The position numbers were made by a program, and so were the translations under genes. The notes beneath the pieces are model-generated. The model saw only the letters and a program-made list of their open reading frames with translations. It searched no databases and had not been told where the DNA came from. From positions 1 through 64,000 of the forward strand of contig NZ_LAQU01000002.1 in NCBI RefSeq assembly GCF_000970345.1: a DNA stretch of 64,000 nucleotides. The letters are read 5' to 3'. The stretch comes from Robbsia andropogonis. Its GTDB lineage: Bacteria > Pseudomonadota > Gammaproteobacteria > Burkholderiales > Burkholderiaceae. Each line of letters starts with the position of its first letter. Within the stretch, counting starts at the first letter, position 1. This document shows positions 9,285-18,661 of the stretch, one piece after another.

Positions 9285-10532
9285 ATGAACCAGGCACACC
9301 CGGCCCGCAACCCGCAAGAAGCACCGCACCCCATCGCGGTTGCTTGCGCGCGGGTCCAAGACGTTCACACAACGCCCCGCCGCCTTGCCACCCGCCTCTT
9401 GCCATTATCCAGTTTCGCCCGAGGCGCTTGCGCGGCGCTGTTCGCCATGGGTGCGACAAGCAATGTCCATGCACAAAGTAGCGTCACGCTATACGGCATC
9501 ATCGACGCTGGTATCACCTATGTCAGCAATCAGGCAGGCAAGCACCAGTTCAAGTTTGAAGATGGTGCCAACTTCGGCAATCGGTGGGGCTTGAAAGGGA
9601 GTGAAGACTTAGGCGACGGCATGAAGGCCATCTTCGATCTGGAGAATGGTTTCTCGCTCGGCACGGGCGCATTCCGCCAGAACGGCGCGGAATTTGGGCG
9701 CCAGGCCTATGTCGGCCTCGCCACACCGTATGGCACGGTGACGTTCGGCAATCAATACGATTTCATCTTCGATACGATCACACCGTTCAACGTCAACGGC
9801 TATGCCAGCGTGTACTCGGGCCATATGGGCAATTTTGATCGGATATCCGGCGTCCAGGTAGCGAATTCGGTCAAATACATGAGCAATGCCTATAACGGCC
9901 TCTCCTTCGGCTTGATGTATGGCTTCGGCAACGTAGCCGGAAACTTTCATCAGAACAGCTCATACAGCGGCACCGTGGCGTACACACATGGCGGATTCAG
10001 CACCGCAGCCGCCTATACACGGCTCTATAACGTCGCCATCTATCCTTACGCTCAGATTGGTGTCACCCAGTTCCTGGGACAGACCGTTGCCACCCGTAAT
10101 GCAGACGGCAGCGTGACGGACCTGTATTACACCTCACCGTTCACGGTCGATCGCGATGCCACTGCCGCTGTCGGCGCGAGCTACCAGTTGGGAAAAGTCA
10201 CGCTGGTAGGCAACTTCACATCGACGAACTTGCGCTATGGCAGCAACAGCGCCACGATGAACGTCTACGAGGCTGGCGCCATGTACGCGCCGCGACCTGA
10301 TGTTCTGCTCATCGGCGGTTGGGAATACACCACGTTCGAAGGTGCACACTGGCATCAACCAACGCTCGGCGCACAGTATTACCTGTCCAAACGTACGTCG
10401 TTCTACGCGAACGTCTCTTATCTACGCGCATCATCAGGTGTCGATGCCAACCAGGGCGCCGGTTTCTATTCCCTGCCGTCCAATACACAAACCCAGGTCG
10501 TCTCACGGATCGCCATGATTCATCGTTTCTGA
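9285..10532 (+). CDS. outer-membrane trimeric porin (OmpC/Burkholderiales type)
   Basis: The mature barrel begins QSSVTLYGIIDAGITY, standard for Burkholderiales general porins, and the chain ends in Phe (IHRF), the outer-membrane targeting signal. The motif RWGLKGSEDLGDGMKA is also diagnostic. Such trimers let small hydrophilic solutes into the periplasm. An unusual point is the leader of about 64 residues before the Ala-Gln cleavage site; typical leaders are about 20. The start at 9285 is supported by AGGA 7 bases upstream, and the ATG inside the leader lacks one. It precedes the catabolic locus and may serve its substrate. Confidence 0.93.
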   Translation: MNQAHPARNPQEAPHPIAVACARVQDVHTTPRRLATRLLPLSSFARGACAALFAMGATSNVHAQSSVTLYGIIDAGITYVSNQAGKHQFKFEDGANFGNRWGLKGSEDLGDGMKAIFDLENGFSLGTGAFRQNGAEFGRQAYVGLATPYGTVTFGNQYDFIFDTITPFNVNGYASVYSGHMGNFDRISGVQVANSVKYMSNAYNGLSFGLMYGFGNVAGNFHQNSSYSGTVAYTHGGFSTAAAYTRLYNVAIYPYAQIGVTQFLGQTVATRNADGSVTDLYYTSPFTVDRDATAAVGASYQLGKVTLVGNFTSTNLRYGSNSATMNVYEAGAMYAPRPDVLLIGGWEYTTFEGAHWHQPTLGAQYYLSKRTSFYANVSYLRASSGVDANQGAGFYSLPSNTQTQVVSRIAMIHRF

Positions 10533-10556
10533 GATGGTCACGCCGCACCGGATGCA

Positions 10557-10571
10557 ACGGCGGTACGCCGT
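10557..10571 (+). repeat. perfect 6-bp stem with a 3-base loop after the porin gene
   Basis: ACGGCG and CGCCGT flank GTA, 25 bases past the porin stop codon. No T tract follows, so it is not a canonical intrinsic terminator. It may stabilise the porin mRNA 3' end or be chance. Confidence 0.3.
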
Positions 10572-10699
10572 GCGCATGACGACAAGACGGCGGAAATTTA
10601 GCTGCTTATGCTTGGTTCAATCACGTTGTCGACGTCGTCCATGCCTATAGCGGCGCGGCGACGGTTCATCGATAGACAAAGCCTCGGAAAAGGGCCCCA

Positions 10700-12289
10700 A
10701 TGATAAGCCGTAGACATTTTCTTCAAGCGCTGAGCGGCGGCATTGCCTCCGGCATGCCGCTCGCCGAGACCCTCATCGCAGGTCAGCGCCTCCTCGGCGG
10801 CGCCGCTGCCGGCACGCTCGCCACGGGACTCGGCATCAGTACGACAGCGCATGCCGCCGCACCCCTTGCAATCGCGTTCCCGGTTGATGTGCCATCGTGG
10901 GACCCCTTGGTCCGCGTTGCACCAAATCCGATTTCGATCTATCGCTGCGTATTCGACACCGCACTGGATATCGACGCGAAAGGCGCACTGTCGCCCGCCA
11001 TCCTGACGGCGTGGCGATGGAAGGACACCGCAGGGACGGTCCTGGAACTGGATCTGCGCGACGACGTCTATTTTCATAACGGCGACAAAGCCAGCAGCGA
11101 CGACTTCAAATTCACCTACTTCGACCGCCTGCATGCCGACAAAACGTTGCAAGTGGGCGGCATCTGGTGGGCACTCGATCGAATCGAGACCCCTACGCCG
11201 ACCCGGGCAGTGATGCATTTCAAGGCCCCAATGGTGTCGGCACCGGCCTACCTTGCCTATCTCGGCGGCTATCTGTTGCCGCGCAAGTATTTCGAGAAAG
11301 TAGGCAAGGAAGGCTTCATCGCCAAGCCGGTAGGATCAGGACCCTATCGCCTGACGGACTACCAAGCGGACTCACGCGTGACGCTCACCGCATTCGACAA
11401 GCATTGGCGCGGAACGGCAAAGGTTCGCGATGTGGTGTTTCAAGTGGTCAAGGACGCTACCGCGCGCATCGCGGCGGTGCAAGCAGGGCAAAGCAGCTTT
11501 GCTTCAGGACTGCCGGTGAAACAAACAGCCCGTCTGGGCGGCACGCAGGGACTAGCCGGCACGATCACCGCGACCAGCGACACCTATCTGATTCACATGA
11601 TCAATGCGGGCCCGACCGCCGACAAGAACGTCCGGCTGGCTATGCATCACGCCATCGACAAGCAGGCATTGGCACGCGCGTTCTTCAATAACGTACCGAA
11701 ACCCCAGTCCACGCCGGCCGCTCCTGGAACTCCGGCCTACGATCCGGATTACACGTTCGCCTATGACCCTGCGCTATCGACGAAACTGCTCGCCGCCTCC
11801 GGTTTCAGCCCGGCCAAACCCGTCAAGCTACCATTCCTCGCCACCAATGGCGTGTATCCGGGCGACCTCGACATGGCCCGTGCCATTGTCCAGATGTGGA
11901 AGCAAGTGGGAATCGATGCCCAACTGACCATCATCGAGCCGGCGCAGTTCTTCACCCAGGCGGCAAATGGCACGCTGGCTGGACCGGTGCTATGGATGTG
12001 GCAGAACGGCAGCGGCGACCCGGAATTGTCGGCAGGCAGCTACCTGAATCCGAAAGGCTCGTTCGCGGTCTGGCGCAGCCCGGACATCTCCGCCTATCTC
12101 GATCCATTGACGGCGCAGACCGATGAAGCCAAACGTATTGCCGGCTACAAGGCGTTCCATCGATGGGCGATCGAGCACGGATATGCATTGCCCTTGCTGC
12201 AAGGGATCGCCACCGCGGCCTACAAGCACGACCTTGCTTATACGCCGTTCCTGAGCGGTTGGATGCTGCCAAGCTACTGGTCCGCTTGA
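10700..12289 (+). CDS. ABC transporter substrate-binding protein, SBP_bac_5 (oligopeptide/opine) family
   Basis: The 529-residue protein has a twin-arginine-type leader starting SRRHFLQ and ending near AHAA at residue about 53, so it is exported folded to the periplasm. The body is a cluster C binding protein as in DppA/OppA: LRDDVYFHNGDKASSDDFKF and KPVGSGPYRL are typical blocks. Family ligands include peptides, opines, nickel and glycosides. The ligand is not predictable from sequence, but the following genes suggest a compound that is oxidised after import. It is the first gene of a run reaching 20967. A weak AAGGG precedes the ATG. Confidence 0.9.
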   Translation: MISRRHFLQALSGGIASGMPLAETLIAGQRLLGGAAAGTLATGLGISTTAHAAAPLAIAFPVDVPSWDPLVRVAPNPISIYRCVFDTALDIDAKGALSPAILTAWRWKDTAGTVLELDLRDDVYFHNGDKASSDDFKFTYFDRLHADKTLQVGGIWWALDRIETPTPTRAVMHFKAPMVSAPAYLAYLGGYLLPRKYFEKVGKEGFIAKPVGSGPYRLTDYQADSRVTLTAFDKHWRGTAKVRDVVFQVVKDATARIAAVQAGQSSFASGLPVKQTARLGGTQGLAGTITATSDTYLIHMINAGPTADKNVRLAMHHAIDKQALARAFFNNVPKPQSTPAAPGTPAYDPDYTFAYDPALSTKLLAASGFSPAKPVKLPFLATNGVYPGDLDMARAIVQMWKQVGIDAQLTIIEPAQFFTQAANGTLAGPVLWMWQNGSGDPELSAGSYLNPKGSFAVWRSPDISAYLDPLTAQTDEAKRIAGYKAFHRWAIEHGYALPLLQGIATAAYKHDLAYTPFLSGWMLPSYWSA

Positions 12290-12399
12290 GCGTGATGCGC
12301 GCCAACGCGCCATACGTGAATCGACATACCGATTTTCACGCCTTGCCCGATGCGCTCGCATATGCAACGCGATTACGTTACGTATTAAGAGATATTGTC

Positions 12400-13677
12400 A
12401 TGAAGCCGAATATCGCCCTCCCACGGATGCCGCAAGCATTCGACGACGCATTCTTCGCAGGACTGGAAACGAGCACGCTACCAGTGGGCCAGGCCGAGAC
12501 CCTGCCGCCCCAGTGCTACACGGATCCCGCCTTCTATGAATTCGAGAAGGAAGCGGTCTTCAATCACGAATGGCTCTGCGTCGGACGTACCGACTGGATT
12601 GCCAAACCAGGCGATTTCTTCACCACGTCGATCGTCAACGAACCGCTGCTGATCGCGCGCAATGCGCGTAATGAAATCAAGGCGATGTCCGCCGTGTGTC
12701 AACATCGCGCGATGCTGGTCGCGGAAGGCAACGGCAATACCCGCGCATTCCTCTGCCCCTATCACCATTGGGCCTACTCGCTCGACGGCGAATTGATTGC
12801 CGCTCCGGCAATGGACGCCACGGAAGGTTTCGACAAAAAAGCATTTTGCTTGCCGACGTTGCTCGTGGAAACGTGGCAAGGCTTTATCTTTGTCAACTTC
12901 GACAAGGAAGCCGCGCCGCTTGCGCCGCGACTCACGGCGCTCGATCCGGTACTGGCGAATTTCGAACTCGATCGCGCGGAAGGACCACGGCCGAGTGACG
13001 CTGCACACTTTCCGTGGAACTGGAAAGTCATGTTCGAAAACAACAACGACGGGTATCACGCAAACCGGCTGCATCACGGTCCGCTGCACGATTTCGTGCC
13101 AAGCGCGTTGGCGTCCTTCCCGGACAGTCTTCCCGAAGACACGGCCGGCTATTACCGTTTCAACGGCACGATTCACGCGGACGCCGCCTTCAACCCGACG
13201 CAAAAAGCGCTGTTTCCGATCTTCCCCAAACTGACGGACGAAGAGCGCAACCGGATGCTGTTCGCCAATGTCCCGCCCACGCTGTCCTTGGTGGTTACGG
13301 TCGACAGCGTGATCTACATGATCCTGCGCGCCGACGCGGCCGGTACGCATCATATGGATCAGGGCGTGCTCTATGCACCCGGCGCGATGCAGGACCCGCT
13401 GTTTCAAAAACGGGTCGAGCTGTCGTTCAGCGCCGTGTCCGATATCGTCGCGCAGGACCTGCACGTGGACGAGCTCGTGCAAAAAGGCCTGCAATCACGG
13501 TTCGCCATTCGCGGCCGGTATTCCTGGCAAGAACGCGCACAGCAAGAGCTGAACGCCTGGCTCGTCCCACGCTACCAGGCCGCACGTCAACGTATCGGCA
13601 AGGCGGCCGCTGCCCGCACGACGCTAGAGGGCGCGCACGCCCGGCTCGCCGCCATTGACGTGGTCACGGCAAGCTGA
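12400..13677 (+). CDS. Rieske non-haem iron oxygenase, large (alpha) subunit
   Basis: The 425-residue protein carries a Rieske [2Fe-2S] site near residues 95-120, read as CQH then CPYHHW. A catalytic domain follows, with the mononuclear iron ligands in NNNDGYHANRLHHGPLHD (two His) and a later Asp. Such subunits hydroxylate or demethylate aromatic or quaternary-amine substrates using electrons from a reductase, probably the product of 18658-19779. No small beta subunit is present, which fits the alpha-only oxygenases. The frame is open upstream to 12163, but 12400 gives the usual N-terminus. It is placed between the binding protein and its permeases. Confidence 0.9.
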   Translation: MKPNIALPRMPQAFDDAFFAGLETSTLPVGQAETLPPQCYTDPAFYEFEKEAVFNHEWLCVGRTDWIAKPGDFFTTSIVNEPLLIARNARNEIKAMSAVCQHRAMLVAEGNGNTRAFLCPYHHWAYSLDGELIAAPAMDATEGFDKKAFCLPTLLVETWQGFIFVNFDKEAAPLAPRLTALDPVLANFELDRAEGPRPSDAAHFPWNWKVMFENNNDGYHANRLHHGPLHDFVPSALASFPDSLPEDTAGYYRFNGTIHADAAFNPTQKALFPIFPKLTDEERNRMLFANVPPTLSLVVTVDSVIYMILRADAAGTHHMDQGVLYAPGAMQDPLFQKRVELSFSAVSDIVAQDLHVDELVQKGLQSRFAIRGRYSWQERAQQELNAWLVPRYQAARQRIGKAAAARTTLEGAHARLAAIDVVTAS

Positions 13678-13744
13678 ACGCAGTACATGGTCCGCACAGT
13701 GGTTTGCAAGTCCCTTATGCAGGTCTACGTCGACGAGGCGCCGT

Positions 13745-14869
13745 ATGTTGACGCATCCCAATAAAACGCACGGCAGACGAGTTCGTGCTGCCGATGCCAC
13801 GCTGCCGGCATCTCCCTCCCCCACCGCCGATGCGACAGTGCGGGCTGCCGTACGGCGCCATAACGCGCGGCGCTTCGGCCTGCGGCTGCTAAGGCGCGTG
13901 GCGACGATGCTCACGGTTTCGGTGGTTGTCTTCGTCGTGCTACGGATGCTCCCGGCAGATCCGGTCGCCATGCTGCTGCCGCCCAACGCAAGCCAAGCCG
14001 ATGTACTGGCGATGCGTCATCAGCTTGGTCTCGATCGCCCCCTCCCGGTACAGTACCTGCAATGGCTTGCGGATATCGTGCGCGGCCAGTTTGGCTATTC
14101 GCTGCAAACCGGTCAACCGGTAGGCGCGTTGATTTTGAATGCGCTGCCAACCACACTGCAATTGCTGGCAGGCGGCCTGTTGCTTGGCGTCGTGGTCGGC
14201 GTGGGCACAGGCATCATCGCGTTTCTTCAACGTGACACCCGGGCCGAGAAGATCGCGGAAGTCGCCAATGGTCTGGCGATGTCGATTCCCGATTTCCTCT
14301 GGGGCATTCTGCTGATGCTGGCGTTCGGTATCGGCCTCCGGTGGCTGCCTTTCGTCGGACCGCTTGACGGCCGCTATACCATCGTACGTCATACCGGCTT
14401 TTTATTACTGGACGCATTGCTGGATGGTCAGTTCGCAGCCTTCGGCAACGCGTTATGGCACCTGGTGCTGCCTTGCGTCGCATTGGCGATGGGTATCGCA
14501 CCGCCGCTGATGCGGCTATTGCGCTCGTCGTTGCTGGAAGTCTATGCGGACGACTACGTGACGGCCGCGCGCCTGCGCGGCCTCTCCGACCGCGAGATTT
14601 TATGGCGACATGCGTTGCGCAATGCCGCCTTGCCGACGATCAACGTGCTAGGCATCCAGGTCAGCCTGATGATCGGCGGCACGCTGTTGGTCGAGAAGGT
14701 TTTTGGCATGCCGGGCATCGGCAACGTGATGATTTCAGCCATCGGCGCGCATGATCTTCCCACTATTCAGGCGCTGGCCTTGCTGTACGCGCTGGTCGTG
14801 CAAATGGTCAATGCGATTGTCGACGCGTTGGAGTTGATGTGGAATCCCCGTCTGCGGAGTGCATCATGA
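13745..14869 (+). CDS. ABC transporter permease, DppB/OppB type
   Basis: The 374-residue inner-membrane protein has the DppB layout: a cytoplasmic N-terminal stretch of about 45 residues, a first helix (TVSVVVFVVLRMLPADP), and five further helices. It has the DppB-type extracytoplasmic loop QLGLDRPLPVQYLQWL and the cytoplasmic EAA-like loop DDYVTAARLRGLSDREILW that contacts the ATPase. GAGG lies 6 bases before the ATG at 13745; the frame is open earlier but without such a site. It overlaps the next gene as ATGA, so the two are translationally coupled. Confidence 0.92.
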   Translation: MLTHPNKTHGRRVRAADATLPASPSPTADATVRAAVRRHNARRFGLRLLRRVATMLTVSVVVFVVLRMLPADPVAMLLPPNASQADVLAMRHQLGLDRPLPVQYLQWLADIVRGQFGYSLQTGQPVGALILNALPTTLQLLAGGLLLGVVVGVGTGIIAFLQRDTRAEKIAEVANGLAMSIPDFLWGILLMLAFGIGLRWLPFVGPLDGRYTIVRHTGFLLLDALLDGQFAAFGNALWHLVLPCVALAMGIAPPLMRLLRSSLLEVYADDYVTAARLRGLSDREILWRHALRNAALPTINVLGIQVSLMIGGTLLVEKVFGMPGIGNVMISAIGAHDLPTIQALALLYALVVQMVNAIVDALELMWNPRLRSAS

Positions 14870-15858
14870 TCGCTACCCTGTTGCACGTCCTGCGCGAACC
14901 CCGGGTTGTCCTGGGCGGCCTGATATTGCTCGCCGTCGCCGCGATGGCCCTGTTCGCACCCTGGCTTGCGCCTGTCGCACCGGACCAGCAGGACCTCATC
15001 AACACGCTGTTGCCGCCCGCATGGGCAGCCGGCGGCATGGCGAGCCATTTTCTCGGCACGGACTCGCTTGGCCGCGACATCCTTAGCCTGACGATTTACG
15101 GTGCCCGCGTCGCCATGTTCGTCGGTTGCGTCGCCCCGATCGGCGCGGCGCTGGTCGGCGGCACGCTCGCATTGCTGGCCGGTTGGCGCGGTGGGCGAAC
15201 GGATTGGGTAGTGATGCGAATCGTCGAGACCTGGATGTCGTTTCCGGCCGTGGTCCTTGCCTTGATCCTGATGGTCGCGCTGTCGCCCAGCATCATCAAT
15301 GTCGTGATCGCACTCGTGTTCGTCGATTGGACGCGCTTCTGCCGCGTACTGCGCGCGGAAGTCGCCGTGATCCGTCGTCGCGAGTATGTTGCCGCCGCGC
15401 GCATCGCCGGTGCGGGAACGTTCCGCACAATCGCGCACGACGTCCTGCCCAACATGATGCCGACGTTGATCACGTTGATGAGCCTGGAAATTGGGATAGC
15501 CGTCGTGGCCGAATGCAGCCTGTCTTTCGTCGGGCTCTCGGCGCAGCCCGGCACACCAACCTGGGGCAGCATGATCGCCGATGGACTGGCCAATGTTTTT
15601 ACCACCCCTTGGGGCTTAATTGCCCCCATCACCTGCATTGTCGTCACGGTGCTGGCTACCACGTTGCTCGGCGAAGGACTGCGGCGTGCAACGGATGCCC
15701 GCTTGTTGGTGCGCGGGACGAATCGCGGAAACGAGCGCGGCGGCAAGACCGATGGCACGCGTCCGGTATACGCAGTCGCGGAATCGACATCGCATGAGGC
15801 CCGCCCGTCGAGGAAAGCGCGTGCGCCTACACCGGCGCGCGAGGAGGCGGCACGATGA
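14866..15858 (+). CDS. ABC transporter permease, DppC/OppC type
   Basis: The 330-residue second permease of the importer has the DppC signature HFLGTDSLGRDILS, five to six transmembrane helices, and the coupling loop REYVAAARIAGAGTFRT. A polar tail of about 45 residues (from residue 285, rich in Arg, Gly and Thr) follows the last helix and is longer than usual. Both ends overlap neighbours by the ATGA arrangement, which indicates one operon. It should pair with the DppB-like subunit in the inner membrane. Confidence 0.93.
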   Translation: MIATLLHVLREPRVVLGGLILLAVAAMALFAPWLAPVAPDQQDLINTLLPPAWAAGGMASHFLGTDSLGRDILSLTIYGARVAMFVGCVAPIGAALVGGTLALLAGWRGGRTDWVVMRIVETWMSFPAVVLALILMVALSPSIINVVIALVFVDWTRFCRVLRAEVAVIRRREYVAAARIAGAGTFRTIAHDVLPNMMPTLITLMSLEIGIAVVAECSLSFVGLSAQPGTPTWGSMIADGLANVFTTPWGLIAPITCIVVTVLATTLLGEGLRRATDARLLVRGTNRGNERGGKTDGTRPVYAVAESTSHEARPSRKARAPTPAREEAAR

Positions 15859-17786
15859 CCGCATTACTACACATCTCGCGCTTGAACCTCCGCCGCGACG
15901 GCGTCGCGTTATTGCGAGACATTTCGCTGACCCTGAAAAAAGGCAGTACGCTCGGCCTCGTAGGAGAATCCGGCGCGGGAAAGAGCATGCTGGGCCGCGT
16001 GCTGGGTCGGTTGATTCCCGCGCATTTTGCCACCGATGCCGCGTTCCTGTCTTTCTCCGGCGAAAACCTGCTGTCGATGTCACCTTCGGCGCATCGTGCC
16101 TTGCTCGGCCGTCGGATTGCGTATATTCCACAGGAGCCGACCACGGCACTCGATCCGACGTTGTCGATCGGCAAGCAATTCGCATTACATCTCGCGCGGC
16201 TCGGCATCCCGTCGGGCGCACGGCGGCAACGCACGCTGGATGCCCTGACGGAAGTGCTGTTGCCAGACCCTGTTGCCTTGTTGACGCGCTATCCGTTCGA
16301 ATTATCTGGCGGCATGTGCCAACGGGTGGCCATCGCGATGGCATTTGCAAGCAATCCCGAACTCGTCATCTCAGACGAAGCCACCACCGCGCTGGATGTC
16401 AGCACGCAACGCCATGTCGTCGATCTGATGCGCACAATGCAAGCAAAACGCGGCACGGGGATTTTGTTCGTCACGCACGATCTAGGCCTCGCGCGATTTG
16501 CCTGCGACGACATTGCCGTTCTGTATGCGGGAGATATCGTCGAGCACGGTACCGCGCAGCAGGTGGTGACCCGTCCAGCGCATCCCTACACACAGGCGCT
16601 GCTACGCGCGAATCCGCCTCTGAAGGGGCCTTTGGTCCGCGTGGTGCCGTTGGCCGGCCACATGCCCGGCTTCGAATCGTTCGGCGACATCGGCGGCTGC
16701 CGTTTCGCATCGCGCTGCATGCTGGCCGTCGAGGCTTGCAACAAAGCCCCCGTGCCGATGATCGATACAGGTGGCACGCTATCGCGCTGCCTGCTGCCGA
16801 TGGGCAGCCCTGATCATGCTCGCGGCACGTTGTCGGACGCACGCCCTTCGAAGACGCTGACGCCGCCATCATCCGCCGCTGAGACCGTGGTTGATGCATT
16901 CGCGGTTGCCGCATCTTCAATGGCAGCCCAAAGCGCACGCGCTCCACGCCGCGAACCTGGCCCCTTCCTTCGTTTGCAAGGTGTGTCGAAACGCTATACG
17001 GCGGTGGGTGACACCGCCGGCGGTGGTGCGAACAATATTGCGCCCTCGGCGCTCGCGCCCCTGGATCTCGATATCGCGCCCGGTGAATTCGTCGGTATTG
17101 TCGGCGAAAGTGGCAGCGGTAAAAGCACGCTTGGCCGACTCGTCATGGGCCTAGACACCCCCACAAGCGGCACGATCACGCTCGACGAGCGTGCGTTGGG
17201 AGCAAGCCGTGCTGAATGGCAACGCCGCATTGGCGCGATCCAGATGATCTTTCAAGATGCGCGCGCCGCGCTGAACCCGCGCCGACGCCTCGGCGACATC
17301 GTCACGCAAGCTTTGTCACAGCGCGCGCATTTGCACGTCGATCGCGAACGCCGCGCGCTGTCTCTGCTCGAAGAAGTAGGTCTTGCGCCGGAACTGGTCG
17401 GACGGTACCCCGCACAACTGTCCGGCGGTCAACGGCAACGCGTCAATATCGCCCGCGCCTTATGCGACGTACCACGCCTGATCGTCGCCGATGAAATCGT
17501 CTCCGGCCTGGATGTCTCTGTGCAAGCCCAGATCATGGCACTGCTGCTGTCGCTGCGCGACTCGCACAATGTTGCGCTGCTATTGATCTCTCACGACCTT
17601 GCCGTCGTGCGCTATCTCTGCTCGCGTGTCCTGGTATTGCAACGCGGCGTTGTTGTCGAACAGGGTCCGACCGAAACGGTCCTCCACAATCCAAGGCACC
17701 CCTATACCCGCAGCCTGCTGGCCGCCGCACCGCATGTCGAGCGCCATGACGATCCGGCGGCGGTTCCCGTATCCTCTTTTGCCTGA
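15855..17786 (+). CDS. ABC transporter ATPase with two fused nucleotide-binding domains (DppD-DppF type)
   Basis: The 643-residue protein joins two ATPase domains. The first has Walker A GESGAGKS and signature LSGGMCQR; the second has GESGSGKST and LSGGQRQR. Walker B segments are VISDEA and IVADEI. The first domain ends with a cysteine-bearing C-terminal segment (GGCRFASRCMLAVEACNKA) typical of the oligopeptide family. A linker near residues 310-370, rich in Ala, Ser and Pro, connects the halves. It energises import by the two preceding permeases. Confidence 0.95.
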   Translation: MTALLHISRLNLRRDGVALLRDISLTLKKGSTLGLVGESGAGKSMLGRVLGRLIPAHFATDAAFLSFSGENLLSMSPSAHRALLGRRIAYIPQEPTTALDPTLSIGKQFALHLARLGIPSGARRQRTLDALTEVLLPDPVALLTRYPFELSGGMCQRVAIAMAFASNPELVISDEATTALDVSTQRHVVDLMRTMQAKRGTGILFVTHDLGLARFACDDIAVLYAGDIVEHGTAQQVVTRPAHPYTQALLRANPPLKGPLVRVVPLAGHMPGFESFGDIGGCRFASRCMLAVEACNKAPVPMIDTGGTLSRCLLPMGSPDHARGTLSDARPSKTLTPPSSAAETVVDAFAVAASSMAAQSARAPRREPGPFLRLQGVSKRYTAVGDTAGGGANNIAPSALAPLDLDIAPGEFVGIVGESGSGKSTLGRLVMGLDTPTSGTITLDERALGASRAEWQRRIGAIQMIFQDARAALNPRRRLGDIVTQALSQRAHLHVDRERRALSLLEEVGLAPELVGRYPAQLSGGQRQRVNIARALCDVPRLIVADEIVSGLDVSVQAQIMALLLSLRDSHNVALLLISHDLAVVRYLCSRVLVLQRGVVVEQGPTETVLHNPRHPYTRSLLAAAPHVERHDDPAAVPVSSFA

Positions 17787-17800
17787 CTGACCACCGTACC

Positions 17801-18661
17801 ATGCCCGACATTCCATACCGCCAGCCGGTTCTCTTTTTTGGACATGGCAGTCCGATGAACGCATTGGAAGACAATGCCAACACCCGCGCCTGGGCCGAGA
17901 TGGGTCGGCACGTGCTCTCACGTCGGCGGCCGCGCGCGATCGTCATGGTATCGGCACACTGGATGACCCGTGAAACGGCGGTCACCGCGATGGCACAACC
18001 ACAGACTATTCATGATTTCGGCGCCTTCCCACAAGCGCTATTCGACGTACAGTACCCGGCACCAGGCGCACCGGACGTCGCACGGGAACTGATCGAATGC
18101 GCTGCGGCCGCGGGCATCGCGGTCACGCCGGACGAGCGCTGGGGTTTCGATCACGGCACATGGTCGGTACTCGTCAAGGCAATGCCCGAAGCCGATATCC
18201 CGGTCTTGCAACTCAGCCTGAACCGGGCGTTCTCGCCACGCGATCACTTCGCGCTGGGCCGTGCATTACGTCCGTTACGAGATGCGAACGTCCTGCTGGC
18301 CGGCAGCGGTAACATCGTGCATAACCTGCCCGCCATGAACTGGTCGCGGCCAGACTCGGGGTATGACTGGGCGCAACGTTTTCATACCGTCATTCGCAAT
18401 GCCATTGCCGCGAACCAGTCGGATGACGTCATCGATTTCGCCAGGCACGGCCGCGACGCCGCCATGTCGATCCCCACAGCCGAGCATTATCTGCCGGTCC
18501 TCTACGCGCTGGGCGCCCGACACGATGACGATATGCTGCGCTTCGAATCCGAGCGCGTCGAATACGGCTCGCTGAGCATGCTGAGCTTCTCCTTGCAAAG
18601 CATATCGCCCTTGACACAAGCCACGAATGGTGCGTTTGCGTCTACCGGGGCAATGCAATGA
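17801..18661 (+). CDS. class III extradiol (LigB/DODA-type) dioxygenase
   Basis: The 286-residue protein matches the DODA/YgiD group of LigB-fold dioxygenases. Iron or zinc ligands are expected at the early FGHGSPMNA histidine, in VSAHWMT, and in FDHGTWSVL; GSGNIVHNL is a further conserved block. Members cleave catecholic rings between or beside the hydroxyls, for instance L-DOPA, though many are uncharacterised. Its place between a Rieske transporter block and a Rieske-type reductase suggests cleavage of the hydroxylated import product. It overlaps the next gene by ATGA. Confidence 0.88.
   Translation: MPDIPYRQPVLFFGHGSPMNALEDNANTRAWAEMGRHVLSRRRPRAIVMVSAHWMTRETAVTAMAQPQTIHDFGAFPQALFDVQYPAPGAPDVARELIECAAAAGIAVTPDERWGFDHGTWSVLVKAMPEADIPVLQLSLNRAFSPRDHFALGRALRPLRDANVLLAGSGNIVHNLPAMNWSRPDSGYDWAQRFHTVIRNAIAANQSDDVIDFARHGRDAAMSIPTAEHYLPVLYALGARHDDDMLRFESERVEYGSLSMLSFSLQSISPLTQATNGAFASTGAMQ

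Noticed and set aside
8697-9368. 223-residue minus ORF upstream of the lipoprotein esterase
   Set aside because: It overlaps the esterase and porin starts and has no family resemblance; its Arg/His/Cys content is high.
15620-16813. 397-residue plus ORF within the permease/ATPase genes
   Set aside because: It lies in another frame of two certain genes and is extremely Arg-rich.
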